A stretch of 64,000 nt of DNA, from NCBI GenBank assembly GCA_965223675.1, contig OZ245013.1:2480001-2544000 (forward strand), given 5' to 3'. The translations under genes were made by a program, and so were the position numbers. Positions 44,222 to 53,292 of this stretch are shown here, one piece after another. Numbering within the stretch: position 1 is the stretch's first letter; each line of letters begins with the position of its first letter. Source of the stretch: JAGQKC01 sp965223675 (lineage in GTDB: Bacteria > Nitrospirota > Nitrospiria > Nitrospirales > UBA8639). The notes under the pieces were generated by a model, which had not been told where the DNA came from, did no database searches, and saw nothing but the letters and a program-made list of their open reading frames with translations.

Positions 44222-44314
44222 TACTTTCTCCTCTCGAGCGGTTTCCGCACCCACCAACCCGGAACCCAGAATGTTTTCCCCATGGATGGGAGGACAACTA
44301 GCACTTCTTTCTGT

Positions 44315-44584
44315 TTATTTGCGTAGACCTAACGAAGACAAAAGCGACTGGTACTTCGCACGGTCAACTCGACGTAAGTAATCCAATAAACGACGTCGAC
44401 GGCTCACCATCTTGAGTAATCCTCGTCGAGAATGATGATCCTTTTTATGTTGCTTGAAGTGTTCGGTCAGATCCGAAATGCGACTGGTTAACACGGCGAT
44501 TTGGACTTCGGATGAACCTGTATCCTTCTCATTACGCCGATATTGTTGAACCACTTCTACCTTGGCTTCCTTAGTGAATGCCAT
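44315..44584 (-). CDS. rpsO: 30S ribosomal protein S15
   Basis: 89 aa, full length. The four-helix S15 pattern is intact: NEKDTGSSEVQIAVLTSRIS, DLTEHFKQHKKDHHSRRGLL and RRRRLLDYLRRVDRAKYQSL. It binds the central domain of 16S rRNA. GAGGAGG lies ~8 bases before the ATG. It is placed between truB and pnp in the standard order. Confidence 0.98.
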   Translation of the reverse strand: MAFTKEAKVEVVQQYRRNEKDTGSSEVQIAVLTSRISDLTEHFKQHKKDHHSRRGLLKMVSRRRRLLDYLRRVDRAKYQSLLSSLGLRK

Positions 44585-44617
44585 AACATGTTCCTCCTCG
44601 TGATCTGTATTCTAGTT

Positions 44618-45619
44618 TTATCTCTCAACACACATGGTCTCAACGCGCACATCTTTCATTTCATATCCGCCCGTAGACTGGGACGATGAACTAATCTTGC
44701 CAATCGCGAGCAGCTGACCTTTCGGGTCTCGCATTCGAACACGTTGGCCATCGATCGGGCAGCTTTCGAGACCATCTTGGATTGCTGAAATCTCTTGCCA
44801 TGGAATCGGAACGCCATTCAACACCCGCTTCACATGTTCCGTCTTGACCACCAACACTGGCAATTGTGAGAGCGCATCATCAATGGTTAGGAACGATCGA
44901 CCCGAAACTGAAGCCATACATGAGTCAGTCAAATTCTCTATGTCGAGTGCAGCCTGAACCTGAAAAGGCCCAACTCGACTTCGCTCTAGCCAAAGTAAAT
45001 GTCCACCAACCTGCAGTCGTTCGCCAATATCGGCACACAAAGTTCGAATATACGTCCCTTTCGAGCAATGAATTTGCAAATCAACATCTCTTTCACGAAC
45101 AGCTAATAACTCTATCCGATAGATTATGACTTTTCTCGGACTCCTTTTAAGCGTTTCTCCTCGACGCGCTGCCTTGTACAGAGGTTGCCCATTCACTTTC
45201 ACGGCTGAATACATTGGGGGAATTTGTTGGATTTCCCCTTGAAACTCTTTCACGACCGATCGAATATGTTCTTCAGACAATGTATCGGGGGCTATTTCCT
45301 GAATAACAGTGCCTGAAGCATCTTGAGTATCGGTCGATTGTCCAAGACGAAGAATCGCTGTATATTCTTTTTCCCACTCCAGAAGATAATTGGCAATCTT
45401 CGTGCCTTTGCCAAGTAAGACAGGAAGAACTCCTGTCGCTGTAGGGTCCAATGTTCCGGCATGACCAACTTTCCGGATGCCCAGCAACCGTCGAAGACGC
45501 TGCACGACATCGTGGGACGTCCAGCCAACCGGCTTTCGAATGTTCAAGACCCCATGAATACCACCAGTCAAGATCTTTGATGTCTCCAGAGGTCTATCAG
45601 CCGTCAGGGTGGAGTGCAT
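44618..45619 (-). CDS. truB: tRNA pseudouridine-55 synthase
   Basis: 333 aa from the ATG at 45619. The reading frame extends further upstream into rbfA but that part is not TruB-like. The catalytic Asp is in GHAGTLDPTATGVLPVLLGK. Preceding GVLNIRKPVGWTSHDVVQRL and following QIPPMYSAVKVNGQPLYKAA are family motifs. A C-terminal PUA-like domain is present (~255-330). It makes pseudouridine 55 in the T loop of elongator tRNAs. rbfA ends 29 bases upstream. Confidence 0.97.
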   Translation of the reverse strand: MHSTLTADRPLETSKILTGGIHGVLNIRKPVGWTSHDVVQRLRRLLGIRKVGHAGTLDPTATGVLPVLLGKGTKIANYLLEWEKEYTAILRLGQSTDTQDASGTVIQEIAPDTLSEEHIRSVVKEFQGEIQQIPPMYSAVKVNGQPLYKAARRGETLKRSPRKVIIYRIELLAVRERDVDLQIHCSKGTYIRTLCADIGERLQVGGHLLWLERSRVGPFQVQAALDIENLTDSCMASVSGRSFLTIDDALSQLPVLVVKTEHVKRVLNGVPIPWQEISAIQDGLESCPIDGQRVRMRDPKGQLLAIGKISSSSQSTGGYEMKDVRVETMCVER

Positions 45620-45648
45620 AAGACGTCTCAATTCGCCGTAAAAAGTCG

Positions 45649-46026
45649 TCAGTTTGGTATACGGGTAGAGTCTTCTTCTTGATGAAGAGAATCTAAGAGT
45701 TGATCGATTCGACGACCATGTTGCCAACTGGCATCGTGGCAAAAAATAATTTCTGGCGTGTAGCGTAACTCAAGGCGTCGTCCAAGTTCACCTCTCACAA
45801 ATCCTGTAGCGCGCGAGAGGCCTTGTAAGGCGACATCTTGAGACATTCCTTCGCGAAGTGAAGTCACATAGACTCGTGCCACGCGAAGATCAGGACTAAG
45901 GTTGACATCGGTCACCGTGACAAATCCTATGCGTGGATCTTTCATCTTACGTGCGAGTATGTCGGCCACCTCCATACGAATTTGATCCGCGACTCGTTCC
46001 GCTCGTTTGTAGCTCGGTTTGGACAT
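45649..46026 (-). CDS. rbfA: 30S ribosome-binding factor RbfA
   Basis: 125 aa. KH-type fold with RAERVADQIRMEVADILARK, DPRIGFVTVTDVNLSPDLRV and VYVTSLREGM. The C-terminal LRYTPEIIFCHDASWQHGRR with the conserved Asp is present. It assists late 30S maturation and cold adaptation. It lies between ylxP and truB as in most bacteria. Confidence 0.96.
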   Translation of the reverse strand: MSKPSYKRAERVADQIRMEVADILARKMKDPRIGFVTVTDVNLSPDLRVARVYVTSLREGMSQDVALQGLSRATGFVRGELGRRLELRYTPEIIFCHDASWQHGRRIDQLLDSLHQEEDSTRIPN

Positions 46027-46053
46027 GGTACTTCACTCTTATTAAGACCCCTC

Positions 46054-46335
46054 CTACAATAACTCAATATGCGATCGGCACAATTCTAACGATGGATTTG
46101 ATTGAATCGTATTCAGTGCTTGGTCTAACACTTGATTGGCTCGCCCCGACTCATTCGCGACACAGGCAATACCCAAGACCGCCTTTTGCCAAAGATCTTG
46201 GTCATCAACTTCTGCCACGGAAACATTCAGTTTTCCATGAAGACGAGTTTTTAAGCTGGAAAGAATCTGACGCTTCGCTTTTAAAGAATGGCTATCTGGA
46301 AAATGTAATTCTACCGTACAAAGTCCAATAACCAT
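46054..46335 (-). CDS. YlxP-like DUF503 protein
   Basis: 93 aa, DUF503. It begins MVIGLCTVELHFPDSHSLKA KRQ, the standard family opening, followed by LHGKLNVSVAEVDDQDLWQK and GIACVANESGRANQVLDQAL. Known members (YlxP of Bacillus) sit between infB and rbfA and are proposed to act in ribosome biogenesis. Its stop lies 27 bases from rbfA. Confidence 0.93.
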   Translation of the reverse strand: MVIGLCTVELHFPDSHSLKAKRQILSSLKTRLHGKLNVSVAEVDDQDLWQKAVLGIACVANESGRANQVLDQALNTIQSNPSLELCRSHIELL

Positions 46336-46375
46336 TCGTCATCAAAAAGAGTCATCCATCAAGCTTGGAGGCCAC

Positions 46376-48943
46376 TTAGAGCTTGACAGCTTCCTCATCA
46401 TAGACATACGCCTCTAGAATGTCTCCAACCTTCACATCATTAAAATTCTCTATGCCTATTCCACACTCGTACCCCTGCTGGACTTCACGAGCATCGTCCT
46501 TAAATCGTCTCAACGATCCAAGTTTTCCCTCATAAATCAAGACATGGTCTCGCAAGACCCGAATGCCAGCGCTCGCACGGGCAATCATTCCATCTGTGAC
46601 ATAACAGCCAGCAATAGTTCCCATTTTAGGCACCGTAAACAACTGCCTCACCTCCGCACGACCGAGAACTCGTTCCTTCAACGTTGGCGCGAGTAACCCT
46701 TCAGCCGCAGACTTCAGTTCGGTCATGACATTATAAATGACCGTATGCAATCGAATCTCTACCCCCTCACGTTCAGCCAAAGCCGCCGCTTTCGGTTCAG
46801 GCCGAACGTGAAAGCCAATGATCAGGGCTTGCGAAGCTGCAGCTAACAACACATCGGACTCACTAATTCCTCCGACTCCGCTGTGAATAACGCGAAACCG
46901 CACTAAATCAGATGAAAATTTTTCTACGACGTCACAAATAGCCCCCGCTGACCCCTGCACATCCGACTTGATAAGGACGGATAATTCCTTAATCTCTCCC
47001 TCTTGAACTTCGGCATAAAACTCATCGAGAGTACGACGAGGCCCTGTCGCCGCCAAATCAGCCGTCCGTTGTTTTTGCTGACGTCCCTCTGCAATGCCTC
47101 GGGCCATTCGCTCATCTTTTACGACGACCAGTTGATCCCCTGCAGCTGGCACACTCAGAAGACCAATCACTTCAACAGGAATAGAAGGACCGGCCTCCTT
47201 GAGTTTCGCTCCCGTATCAGAATTTAACGCCCGGACACGGCCGCTGACAGCGCCCATCACGAATATATCTGAAGTTTTCAACGTTCCATGTTGGACGAGG
47301 ACTGTCGCCACCGGACCGCGGCCGCGATCCAGCCGTGCCTCCAAGACCACGCCTCTTGCCGAACAGGCGATGTCGGCTTTGAGTTCGAGCACTTCAGCTT
47401 GGAGAAGTATCATTTCTAGCAGTTGATCCAACCCTTGTTTTTCTTTAGCGGATACCTCAACAAAAATCGTCTGCCCTCCCCAAGCTTCAGGAATCAGGCT
47501 ATGTTCGCTTAGTCCTTGTTTCACTCTATCAGGATTAGCTTCAGGCTTATCAATTTTATTCACCGCGACTACAATGGGAACATTTGCGGCTTGGGCATGA
47601 TGAATCGCTTCAACAGTTTGCGGCATCACCCCATCATCAGCGGAAACAACAAGAACAACAATATCGGTCACCTGAGCGCCTCGAGCCCTCATGGCCGTAA
47701 ACGCTTCATGACCAGGGGTATCCAAGAATGTCACACGTTTTTCCCCGACCTTCACAGAATAGGCCCCGATATGCTGAGTAATTCCACCTGCTTCGCGATC
47801 AGTGATATGCGATTGACGAATTGCATCCAGGAGTGATGTCTTCCCGTGATCAACGTGCCCCATGATCGTGACAACTGGAGCTCGAGGCACGAGCTGTTTC
47901 TGCGTACTTTCTTCAAGGACTTCTTCAAGAAGCTCTTCTGCTTGCTTTTCCGCAGCAATTTCGATGTTTACGCCTGCCCCCTCCGCGATTAAGGCTGCCG
48001 CATCCAGATCCATTGGTTGATTCATCGCAAGAACAATTCCCATATCCATGAGTTTCCTAATCACTTCAGCTGGACGTTGCCCCAGTAACTCAGAAAACTC
48101 CTTGACCGACACCCCAGCATGAACTTTTATGCCTTTCTTTCTCGGCTTTGTGACTTCAGCAGCAGACGTCGATTGACTCGGCCTTGATCGTTCTTCACGT
48201 CGTAGTGCCGGCAAAGGACGGAGATCTTGCCACCGTGCCGCATCCTCATATCGAGCAGCAAAAAGATCATCATCACGCTTTCGTCCGATTTTCTTAGGCT
48301 TTTTTATTTTCTCTTCAATGGGGTCAACGACAGATGACTTGGACGCCTCCTTTTTGGGAGTTTTGTCGCTGACTGTTTGTGGTTCAGTCTCTCTTGTCGT
48401 ATCAAGGGCATCTTTACTTTCTTGTTTACCGTCACTGACTCCTTCAGCGGAAGACGGTGCAGAAATAGGTTCACCGATTCTTGACGTCGCCGGTGGCACC
48501 TCAACCGGCTCACGCACCTCATCAACAGGACTCATCGAAACTGAAGAGAGCCCCGGGTCCGATTCACTAGTCGTCGTACCTTCTTCTACTCCACCGCCAA
48601 ACGGCTCAGGAGGAGGTTCTTCCTCGACCTTCTTCCGCTTAATCAGAATATGCTTTTTCTCGGGTTTTTTAGGCTCCTCCACCGCAGTTGACGATACACC
48701 TGCCCCTTTGTCTTTCTTTCCAGAAGTTCCAGCAGTTTTTCCCGATACTTTTCGACCTTTTTTTTGAGAGTCTCCTACTTTCGGCAATGGTTTTTCCCCG
48801 TGAAGGGCTTCGACCGCACGCCGAACACTCTCTTCATCCAGCGTATTGCTATGAGACGTGACCTCAATCCCTAGTTGCACCAACTCAGGGATGAGAATTC
48901 GACTTTCCATCCCTAACTTTTTGGCTAACTCGTACACCCTCAT
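46376..48943 (-). CDS. infB: Translation initiation factor IF-2
   Basis: 855 aa. IF2N at the N-terminus (MRVYELAKKLGMESRILIPE), then a ~220-residue low-complexity linker rich in Lys, Glu, Ser and Pro. A second IF2N-like segment (KVHAGVSVKEFSELLGQRPA) precedes the GTPase domain with G1 GHVDHGKTSLLDAIR, DTPGHEAF and NKID. Domains II-IV follow. It places initiator tRNA on the 30S subunit. It starts 20 bases after nusA ends. Confidence 0.98.
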   Translation of the reverse strand: MRVYELAKKLGMESRILIPELVQLGIEVTSHSNTLDEESVRRAVEALHGEKPLPKVGDSQKKGRKVSGKTAGTSGKKDKGAGVSSTAVEEPKKPEKKHILIKRKKVEEEPPPEPFGGGVEEGTTTSESDPGLSSVSMSPVDEVREPVEVPPATSRIGEPISAPSSAEGVSDGKQESKDALDTTRETEPQTVSDKTPKKEASKSSVVDPIEEKIKKPKKIGRKRDDDLFAARYEDAARWQDLRPLPALRREERSRPSQSTSAAEVTKPRKKGIKVHAGVSVKEFSELLGQRPAEVIRKLMDMGIVLAMNQPMDLDAAALIAEGAGVNIEIAAEKQAEELLEEVLEESTQKQLVPRAPVVTIMGHVDHGKTSLLDAIRQSHITDREAGGITQHIGAYSVKVGEKRVTFLDTPGHEAFTAMRARGAQVTDIVVLVVSADDGVMPQTVEAIHHAQAANVPIVVAVNKIDKPEANPDRVKQGLSEHSLIPEAWGGQTIFVEVSAKEKQGLDQLLEMILLQAEVLELKADIACSARGVVLEARLDRGRGPVATVLVQHGTLKTSDIFVMGAVSGRVRALNSDTGAKLKEAGPSIPVEVIGLLSVPAAGDQLVVVKDERMARGIAEGRQQKQRTADLAATGPRRTLDEFYAEVQEGEIKELSVLIKSDVQGSAGAICDVVEKFSSDLVRFRVIHSGVGGISESDVLLAAASQALIIGFHVRPEPKAAALAEREGVEIRLHTVIYNVMTELKSAAEGLLAPTLKERVLGRAEVRQLFTVPKMGTIAGCYVTDGMIARASAGIRVLRDHVLIYEGKLGSLRRFKDDAREVQQGYECGIGIENFNDVKVGDILEAYVYDEEAVKL

Positions 48944-48963
48944 CCGACCATAACCCTCACACG

Positions 48964-50169
48964 CTAAACGGTTTCAGTTGTTGGTGTCTGCTCGCTATCA
49001 GAAACTTCAGGATCGCTAGCTTCTGCACTTGCCGCCACGTTCTCACCTTCCACAGCTGTTTCATCTTGTCCTAATTGAGCAGCAGTCTCTTCAGCTAACG
49101 CTGCTTTGATATCCCGATCTCGTTCAAGTTTTTCCTTCTCGTATTCAGTCGCACTGATGATATCGATTTTCCACCCAGTCAATTTGGCTGCCAACCGCAC
49201 ATTTTGACCATTTTTCCCTATCGCTAATGAAAGTTGGGAGTCAGCCACAACAACCAAGGCCGCTTTTTTCTCTTCATCAATGCCAACTTTCTCGATTGAT
49301 GCAGGATTCAGGGCTTCTCCGATAAACACTCTGGGGTCATTGGTCCATGGAATAATGTCAATCTTCTCTCCCCGAAGCTCTCTCACAATGGCTTGGACAC
49401 GAGAACCTTTAATCCCGACACAAGCCCCAACTGGATCAACAGCTTTGTCACGAGAAGCCACAGAGATTTTCGTCCGGTCTCCTGGCTCCCGCACAACTCC
49501 CTTGATTTCAACAATTTTCTCCGAGACTTCTGGTACTTCTAGGGCAAAGAGCTTTACCACAAATTGGGGATGAGCCCTCGACAAAATAACTTGCACATCT
49601 TTTGGCGTCCGACGAACTTCAAGCAAGTAGGCTCGAATTCGATCGCCACGACGATGAGTTTCTCGAGGAATTTGCTCTTGAAGAGGAAGAAGAGCCTCTG
49701 TTTTTCCGATTTCAACAAGATAATTCCGCCGCTCTTGTCCCAGAATAACGCCATGGACTAAATCACCTTGGCGTTTCGAATAATCTCGTTCGACAGCTTC
49801 CCATTCTGCCTCCCTGACTTTTTGGCAAATCACTTGCTTGGCAGCCTGTGCTGCAATCCGGCCAAACTCTTCCATATCGATCAAGGAGCCAATTTCATCA
49901 CCCATCTCAGCATCACTATCAATTTGGCGAGCTTCCTCGAGCGAAATTTCGGTACGCGCATCAGTCACGGTTTCTGAAATCGTTTTTTTTGAGACGATAG
50001 AAATTTCTCCTGTTTCCTGATCAACATCTACTTGGATATTTTCATTATGACCATAACGCTTTTTGGCGGCCGTCACGAGAGCTGATTCAACAGCCGCGAG
50101 AACCCGACCTTTATCAATGCCCTTTTCACGGCCTATTTGCTCAATGACCGCCATTAATTCACGCTTCAT
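48964..50169 (-). CDS. nusA: Transcription termination/antitermination protein NusA
   Basis: 401 aa, shorter than the E. coli form because the two C-terminal acidic repeats are missing. The N-terminal RNA-polymerase-binding domain (1-~130) is followed by S1 (RQGDLVHGVILGQERRNYLV), KH1 (GACVGIKGSRVQAIVRELRG) and KH2 (VVADSQLSLAIGKNGQNVRL). The last ~45 residues are an acidic, disordered tail. It controls pausing, termination and antitermination. It follows rimP by 64 bases in the standard operon. Confidence 0.97.
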   Translation of the reverse strand: MKRELMAVIEQIGREKGIDKGRVLAAVESALVTAAKKRYGHNENIQVDVDQETGEISIVSKKTISETVTDARTEISLEEARQIDSDAEMGDEIGSLIDMEEFGRIAAQAAKQVICQKVREAEWEAVERDYSKRQGDLVHGVILGQERRNYLVEIGKTEALLPLQEQIPRETHRRGDRIRAYLLEVRRTPKDVQVILSRAHPQFVVKLFALEVPEVSEKIVEIKGVVREPGDRTKISVASRDKAVDPVGACVGIKGSRVQAIVRELRGEKIDIIPWTNDPRVFIGEALNPASIEKVGIDEEKKAALVVVADSQLSLAIGKNGQNVRLAAKLTGWKIDIISATEYEKEKLERDRDIKAALAEETAAQLGQDETAVEGENVAASAEASDPEVSDSEQTPTTETV

Positions 50170-50233
50170 GTCTCAGCTCCCCATCAAAGTGAATAATGGT
50201 TAGACGTCCAAATCATATGGGTCTTTTGCTTGT

Positions 50234-50731
50234 CTAAAATTCTACTTCTAATTTCCCTTTGACGATCATTTCCCAAGCAATGTTCATCAAAGGCTTTTTC
50301 TTGCCCTTTGTTGAAACTGGAAGGATACAAATGCCTTCGTCTGATACATTTTGCAGATGACCGCAAAAAGAGGATTTATTCTTGTCAGAACCCTCAATCT
50401 GCACAGATATTAATTTTGTTAAAGCACGTTGGTAATCTTTCCGATGTTTAAGAGGACGATCGAGCCCTGGCGAAGACACCTCGAGACGATAGGAATGGGG
50501 AATAGGATCGAGCACATCTAGGGCTCGACTCAAAGAATGATGGAACTCTTCACAATCTTGAATGCCAACCCCCCCAGGCTTATCAATGGTAATACGAATA
50601 CGGGAGCCAGCCCCTTTTCCTGAACAACAGACCTCAACTATATCGACAGCAATCGCCTGAGCCAACGGACTAGCCACATGTTCAATTTGTTGCTCTATAC
50701 TCTGCCCGGATACCGTCATGTTCAAAGACAC
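50234..50731 (-). CDS. rimP: Ribosome maturation factor RimP
   Basis: 165 aa from the GTG at 50731, which has an AAGAGG site 4-5 bases upstream. The ATG at 50719 is an alternative. Family motifs are VDIVEVCCSGKGAGSRIRIT, GIQDCEEFHHSLSRALDVLD and SYRLEVSSPGLDRPLKHRKD. It acts in 30S assembly. It is the first gene of the rimP-to-pnp operon. A terminator-bearing RNA element lies just before it, suggesting leader control. Confidence 0.95.
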   Translation of the reverse strand: MSLNMTVSGQSIEQQIEHVASPLAQAIAVDIVEVCCSGKGAGSRIRITIDKPGGVGIQDCEEFHHSLSRALDVLDPIPHSYRLEVSSPGLDRPLKHRKDYQRALTKLISVQIEGSDKNKSSFCGHLQNVSDEGICILPVSTKGKKKPLMNIAWEMIVKGKLEVEF

Positions 50732-50778
50732 ATAGCCTCTTGCGATTCTGAAGGCTCTAATTCTAGCAGCTTGAGACC

Positions 50779-50804
50779 AAAAAAAAGTGGGCCTTCGCCC
50801 ACTT
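50779..50804 (-). terminator. Intrinsic terminator just upstream of rimP
   Basis: On the minus strand AAGTGGGC-GAAG-GCCCACTT forms an 8-bp GC-rich stem with a stable tetraloop, followed by a run of U. It faces the same way as rimP and ends about 48 bases before its start. No minus-strand gene precedes it, so it must end a leader or a separate small RNA. Confidence 0.85.
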
Positions 50805-50990
50805 CAACTATTGAGACCCTAGCATTTCTTCAGTCTAAACGCAATAGTAAGACCTGGCTGAGTGATTCATGTCACTTTCATACCGCATTGCCAACCATCA
50901 ATAGCAGCGGGGCGTCGGATTTTTCCAAACTCAGTACACCGAAAGAAGCTTCTAGCTTGATTCCATAGGCATAAGACAGACCCTATGCTA
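50779..50990 (-). ncRNA. Candidate structured small RNA or rimP leader
   Basis: A TACAAT box at 50996-51001 (minus strand) could serve as -10, giving a transcript of ~210 nt that ends at the strong terminator. The predicted 5' end CTAGCAT (50985-50991) pairs with ATGCTAG (50819-50825) near the 3' end. A second pair follows (GGTCT with AGACT). Inside are a CCGC..ATTG/CAAT..GCGG hairpin and an AGTGA/TCACT hairpin. A closed stem around internal hairpins is the general layout of 6S-type RNAs, but no sequence match to 6S is claimed. The alternative is an attenuator that controls rimP-nusA-infB. Confidence 0.4.
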
Positions 50991-51095
50991 GACTGATTGT
51001 AATGAGAAATTTGACTGGGACTTAAATAAGTTGAAGCGACAGTATGTTAAGCCCTTTTCATGAGATGTCAATCTAATCTTAAGGGATCTGACAGT

Positions 51096-52073
51096 ATGAC
51101 GAACATCTTATCGATAGCTTCAGGTAAAGGTGGTGTTGGGAAGAGTGTGATTAGCAGTAATCTCGCCCTACTGCTTTCGAAACGCGGGAAACGGGTCATT
51201 TTAACTGATTTTGATACCGGTGGGGCTAATCAGCATGTCTTATTCGGAATGTTTCATCCGACGGCAACCATGACTGACTTCCTCAATCACCGATTTAAAT
51301 CCTTAATTGATGTCGCACAACCCGTGAATGGCTACCACAACCTTCGATTGATCCCAGGAACAGGGGATACTCTACGCACATCAAATCTTCAGTATGCTAA
51401 GAAAAAACGACTAATCAGACATCTTAAAGAACTTGATGCGGATATTATTATCGTAGATGTCGGAGCAGGAACGCATTATCATGCGCTAGACTTTTTTCTG
51501 TTGGCTGATCATCATTTGGCTGTGGCCACACCTGACCCAACCTCAGTCTTAGATCTTTATCGTTTTATCAAACTGGCAGCCATCCGAAAAGTTCTGACAT
51601 CATTTGCAGCACGAGACCCTGTTGCCAACGCCTTACTGGATAAGGAGTTTCAGAGTGTCTCCGAGGTGTTAGAAGCTGTGGGCCAAACCAGTGAGGAGGG
51701 AGTGCCGACAGCTCAAGAAGCCTTACAGGACTTCCAACCACACTTAATCCTTAATCGCATGACGAGCGGATCCAGGATTAATACGCTGCAACTTCAAAGT
51801 CTCCTGAAGCAGTATGTCGGGACTAATCTCACGCTGCTGGGAAACATTCCCGATCACGAATCAGTTGCCCGCTCCGTTCATAAGTATTTGCCGGTTGTCG
51901 ACCTTGACCCGACTTCTCCAGCGTCGGTCGCCTTGGAACACATAGCCAATAATATTATAGGCCAGCTTTTAAACGACAATGAAACACATTCTGGCACTCC
52001 GTTACGATTGAATCATCGACAGAGAAAAGCAGGCAACTTTCTAGAACATGGAACACGTCAGTCTGTGGCGTGA
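51096..52073 (+). CDS. MinD/FlhG-like P-loop ATPase
   Basis: 325 aa from the ATG at 51096, which has AAGGGA upstream; an ATG at 51060 is possible. The deviant Walker A is SGKGGVGKSVISSNLALLLS, followed by LTDFDTGGANQHVLFG and IIIVDVGAGTHYHALDFFLL. The FlhG-like ATPDPTSVLDLYRFIKLAAI and LILNRMTSGSRIN segments favour the FlhG/MinD2 branch of ParA ATPases. No flagellar gene or partner is nearby. It may position a polar structure or another cargo. It is divergent from rimP across the leader RNA. Confidence 0.88.
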   Translation: MTNILSIASGKGGVGKSVISSNLALLLSKRGKRVILTDFDTGGANQHVLFGMFHPTATMTDFLNHRFKSLIDVAQPVNGYHNLRLIPGTGDTLRTSNLQYAKKKRLIRHLKELDADIIIVDVGAGTHYHALDFFLLADHHLAVATPDPTSVLDLYRFIKLAAIRKVLTSFAARDPVANALLDKEFQSVSEVLEAVGQTSEEGVPTAQEALQDFQPHLILNRMTSGSRINTLQLQSLLKQYVGTNLTLLGNIPDHESVARSVHKYLPVVDLDPTSPASVALEHIANNIIGQLLNDNETHSGTPLRLNHRQRKAGNFLEHGTRQSVA

Positions 52074-52101
52074 GAAGGACGCTAAGGTGGGTAGATGCAG
52101 T

Positions 52102-52983
52102 TTACGGGAGACTTTTTGACAAGGTGTTGAGCGCTTCAGAGAGACTGCTCAGTTCCTCACCTTTTTTCTGAAGTTCTTCACGAATTCCCTTCAGCTGTTG
52201 CTCTAAACCATCTCGTTCTTGGCCGACACGGTCAAAGTCAGCAAGAGATTCTTGATATTTCTTAATTTCTGTTTCAAGCTCAGCAGACGCCGCTTGAGCC
52301 TCTTTTGTCTCACGTCTGGCCTCCTCGAGATCTTGAGTCAGCCTTACGATTTGTTCTTGAGTAACTTGAAGACTTGTTTGCGTTTCCACGTGAATTTCTT
52401 CGTTCTTTAAAAACCGCCTATGGAGCGATTCGATGGCTTCACACCATTCCCTCACCGGGCCAGGGAGTAAGTGAGGGGGAGAAGGCAATGAACCGGCCTG
52501 CCCTATGTGTATCACACACGATGCAAACCAATCAACAAAGACGGTCACATCTCGAAAGTTAAAATCAGTCGCAGCAGAAGCATTCACAACCTTGCGCTCA
52601 TTTTCTTTCGGAGTTGCGGTTTCCTCTTGTAGCGGTTTCACGACGTGATCAGTATCCGGAACGGGTTCTGTTTCAACAGCCGACTCCTCGTAGTTCTGAA
52701 GCAAGGCGGCAACACAATGTCGACAAAATGGCTTTTCATTCGAAGGACAAGAACATTTCGTAGACAAGACACCTGCACGTAACTTGATAGTTTGCGTATA
52801 CACACCAAACGTCCCACTCACTTCAGCCGAAACCATAGCAGCACTTCCCTCAAGAATTTGGACTCGACTTTCGGAAAAGTATTGATTGCCAAGCCTATAG
52901 ACTTGTCCGCCAACAACGGAGCGAATCATTTCAGGCTGGAGTTGCGTGAGCGTTTGTGCAGAACATGCAATACGATTACGCAT
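52102..52983 (-). CDS. SWIM zinc-finger protein with coiled-coil tail
   Basis: 293 aa. The SWIM motif CxCx(n)CxH is CSCPSNEKPFCRHCVAALL (~75-95) in a domain that begins VYRLGNQYFSESRVQILEGS. The middle ~100 residues contain FNFRDVTVFVDWFASCVIHI. The C-terminal ~110 residues are a long coiled coil (LTQDLEEARRETKEAQAASA and following). SWIM domains bind DNA or proteins. In bacteria they often precede SNF2 helicases, but no helicase is near. It converges on the MinD-like gene. Confidence 0.88.
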   Translation of the reverse strand: MRNRIACSAQTLTQLQPEMIRSVVGGQVYRLGNQYFSESRVQILEGSAAMVSAEVSGTFGVYTQTIKLRAGVLSTKCSCPSNEKPFCRHCVAALLQNYEESAVETEPVPDTDHVVKPLQEETATPKENERKVVNASAATDFNFRDVTVFVDWFASCVIHIGQAGSLPSPPHLLPGPVREWCEAIESLHRRFLKNEEIHVETQTSLQVTQEQIVRLTQDLEEARRETKEAQAASAELETEIKKYQESLADFDRVGQERDGLEQQLKGIREELQKKGEELSSLSEALNTLSKSLP

Positions 52984-53292
52984 AGGCTTCTCCCTCGACG
53001 ATGAGACGTACCTTCTTCAGGGTATTGGGTGCGTGGCTGTCACCTGTCACATTCATCAATCTCCTCAACTCAATGAGATTCCCGACTCAATCCTACCAAA
53101 AACAATCAGGCTACAAATCCAGTCAATGAATCAATCTAACGCATGCTTTTCTCAGAGATCAATCAAATACAGTTAATGTATCGGCATGAATAACCGAAAA
53201 TTAACTCAAAGATGATAAGAATGCTCGAACCGTTATTGGTTTTTCTAATCCCAAACAGTCACATCAATTTTGGCGCATAGTCCACACACTCG
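52984..53292. other. Intergenic region without recognised features
   Basis: About 309 bases between the divergent SWIM-protein and HDOD-protein genes. It must hold both promoters, but no box pair with good spacing stood out and no hairpin or repeat was found. Confidence 0.5.
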
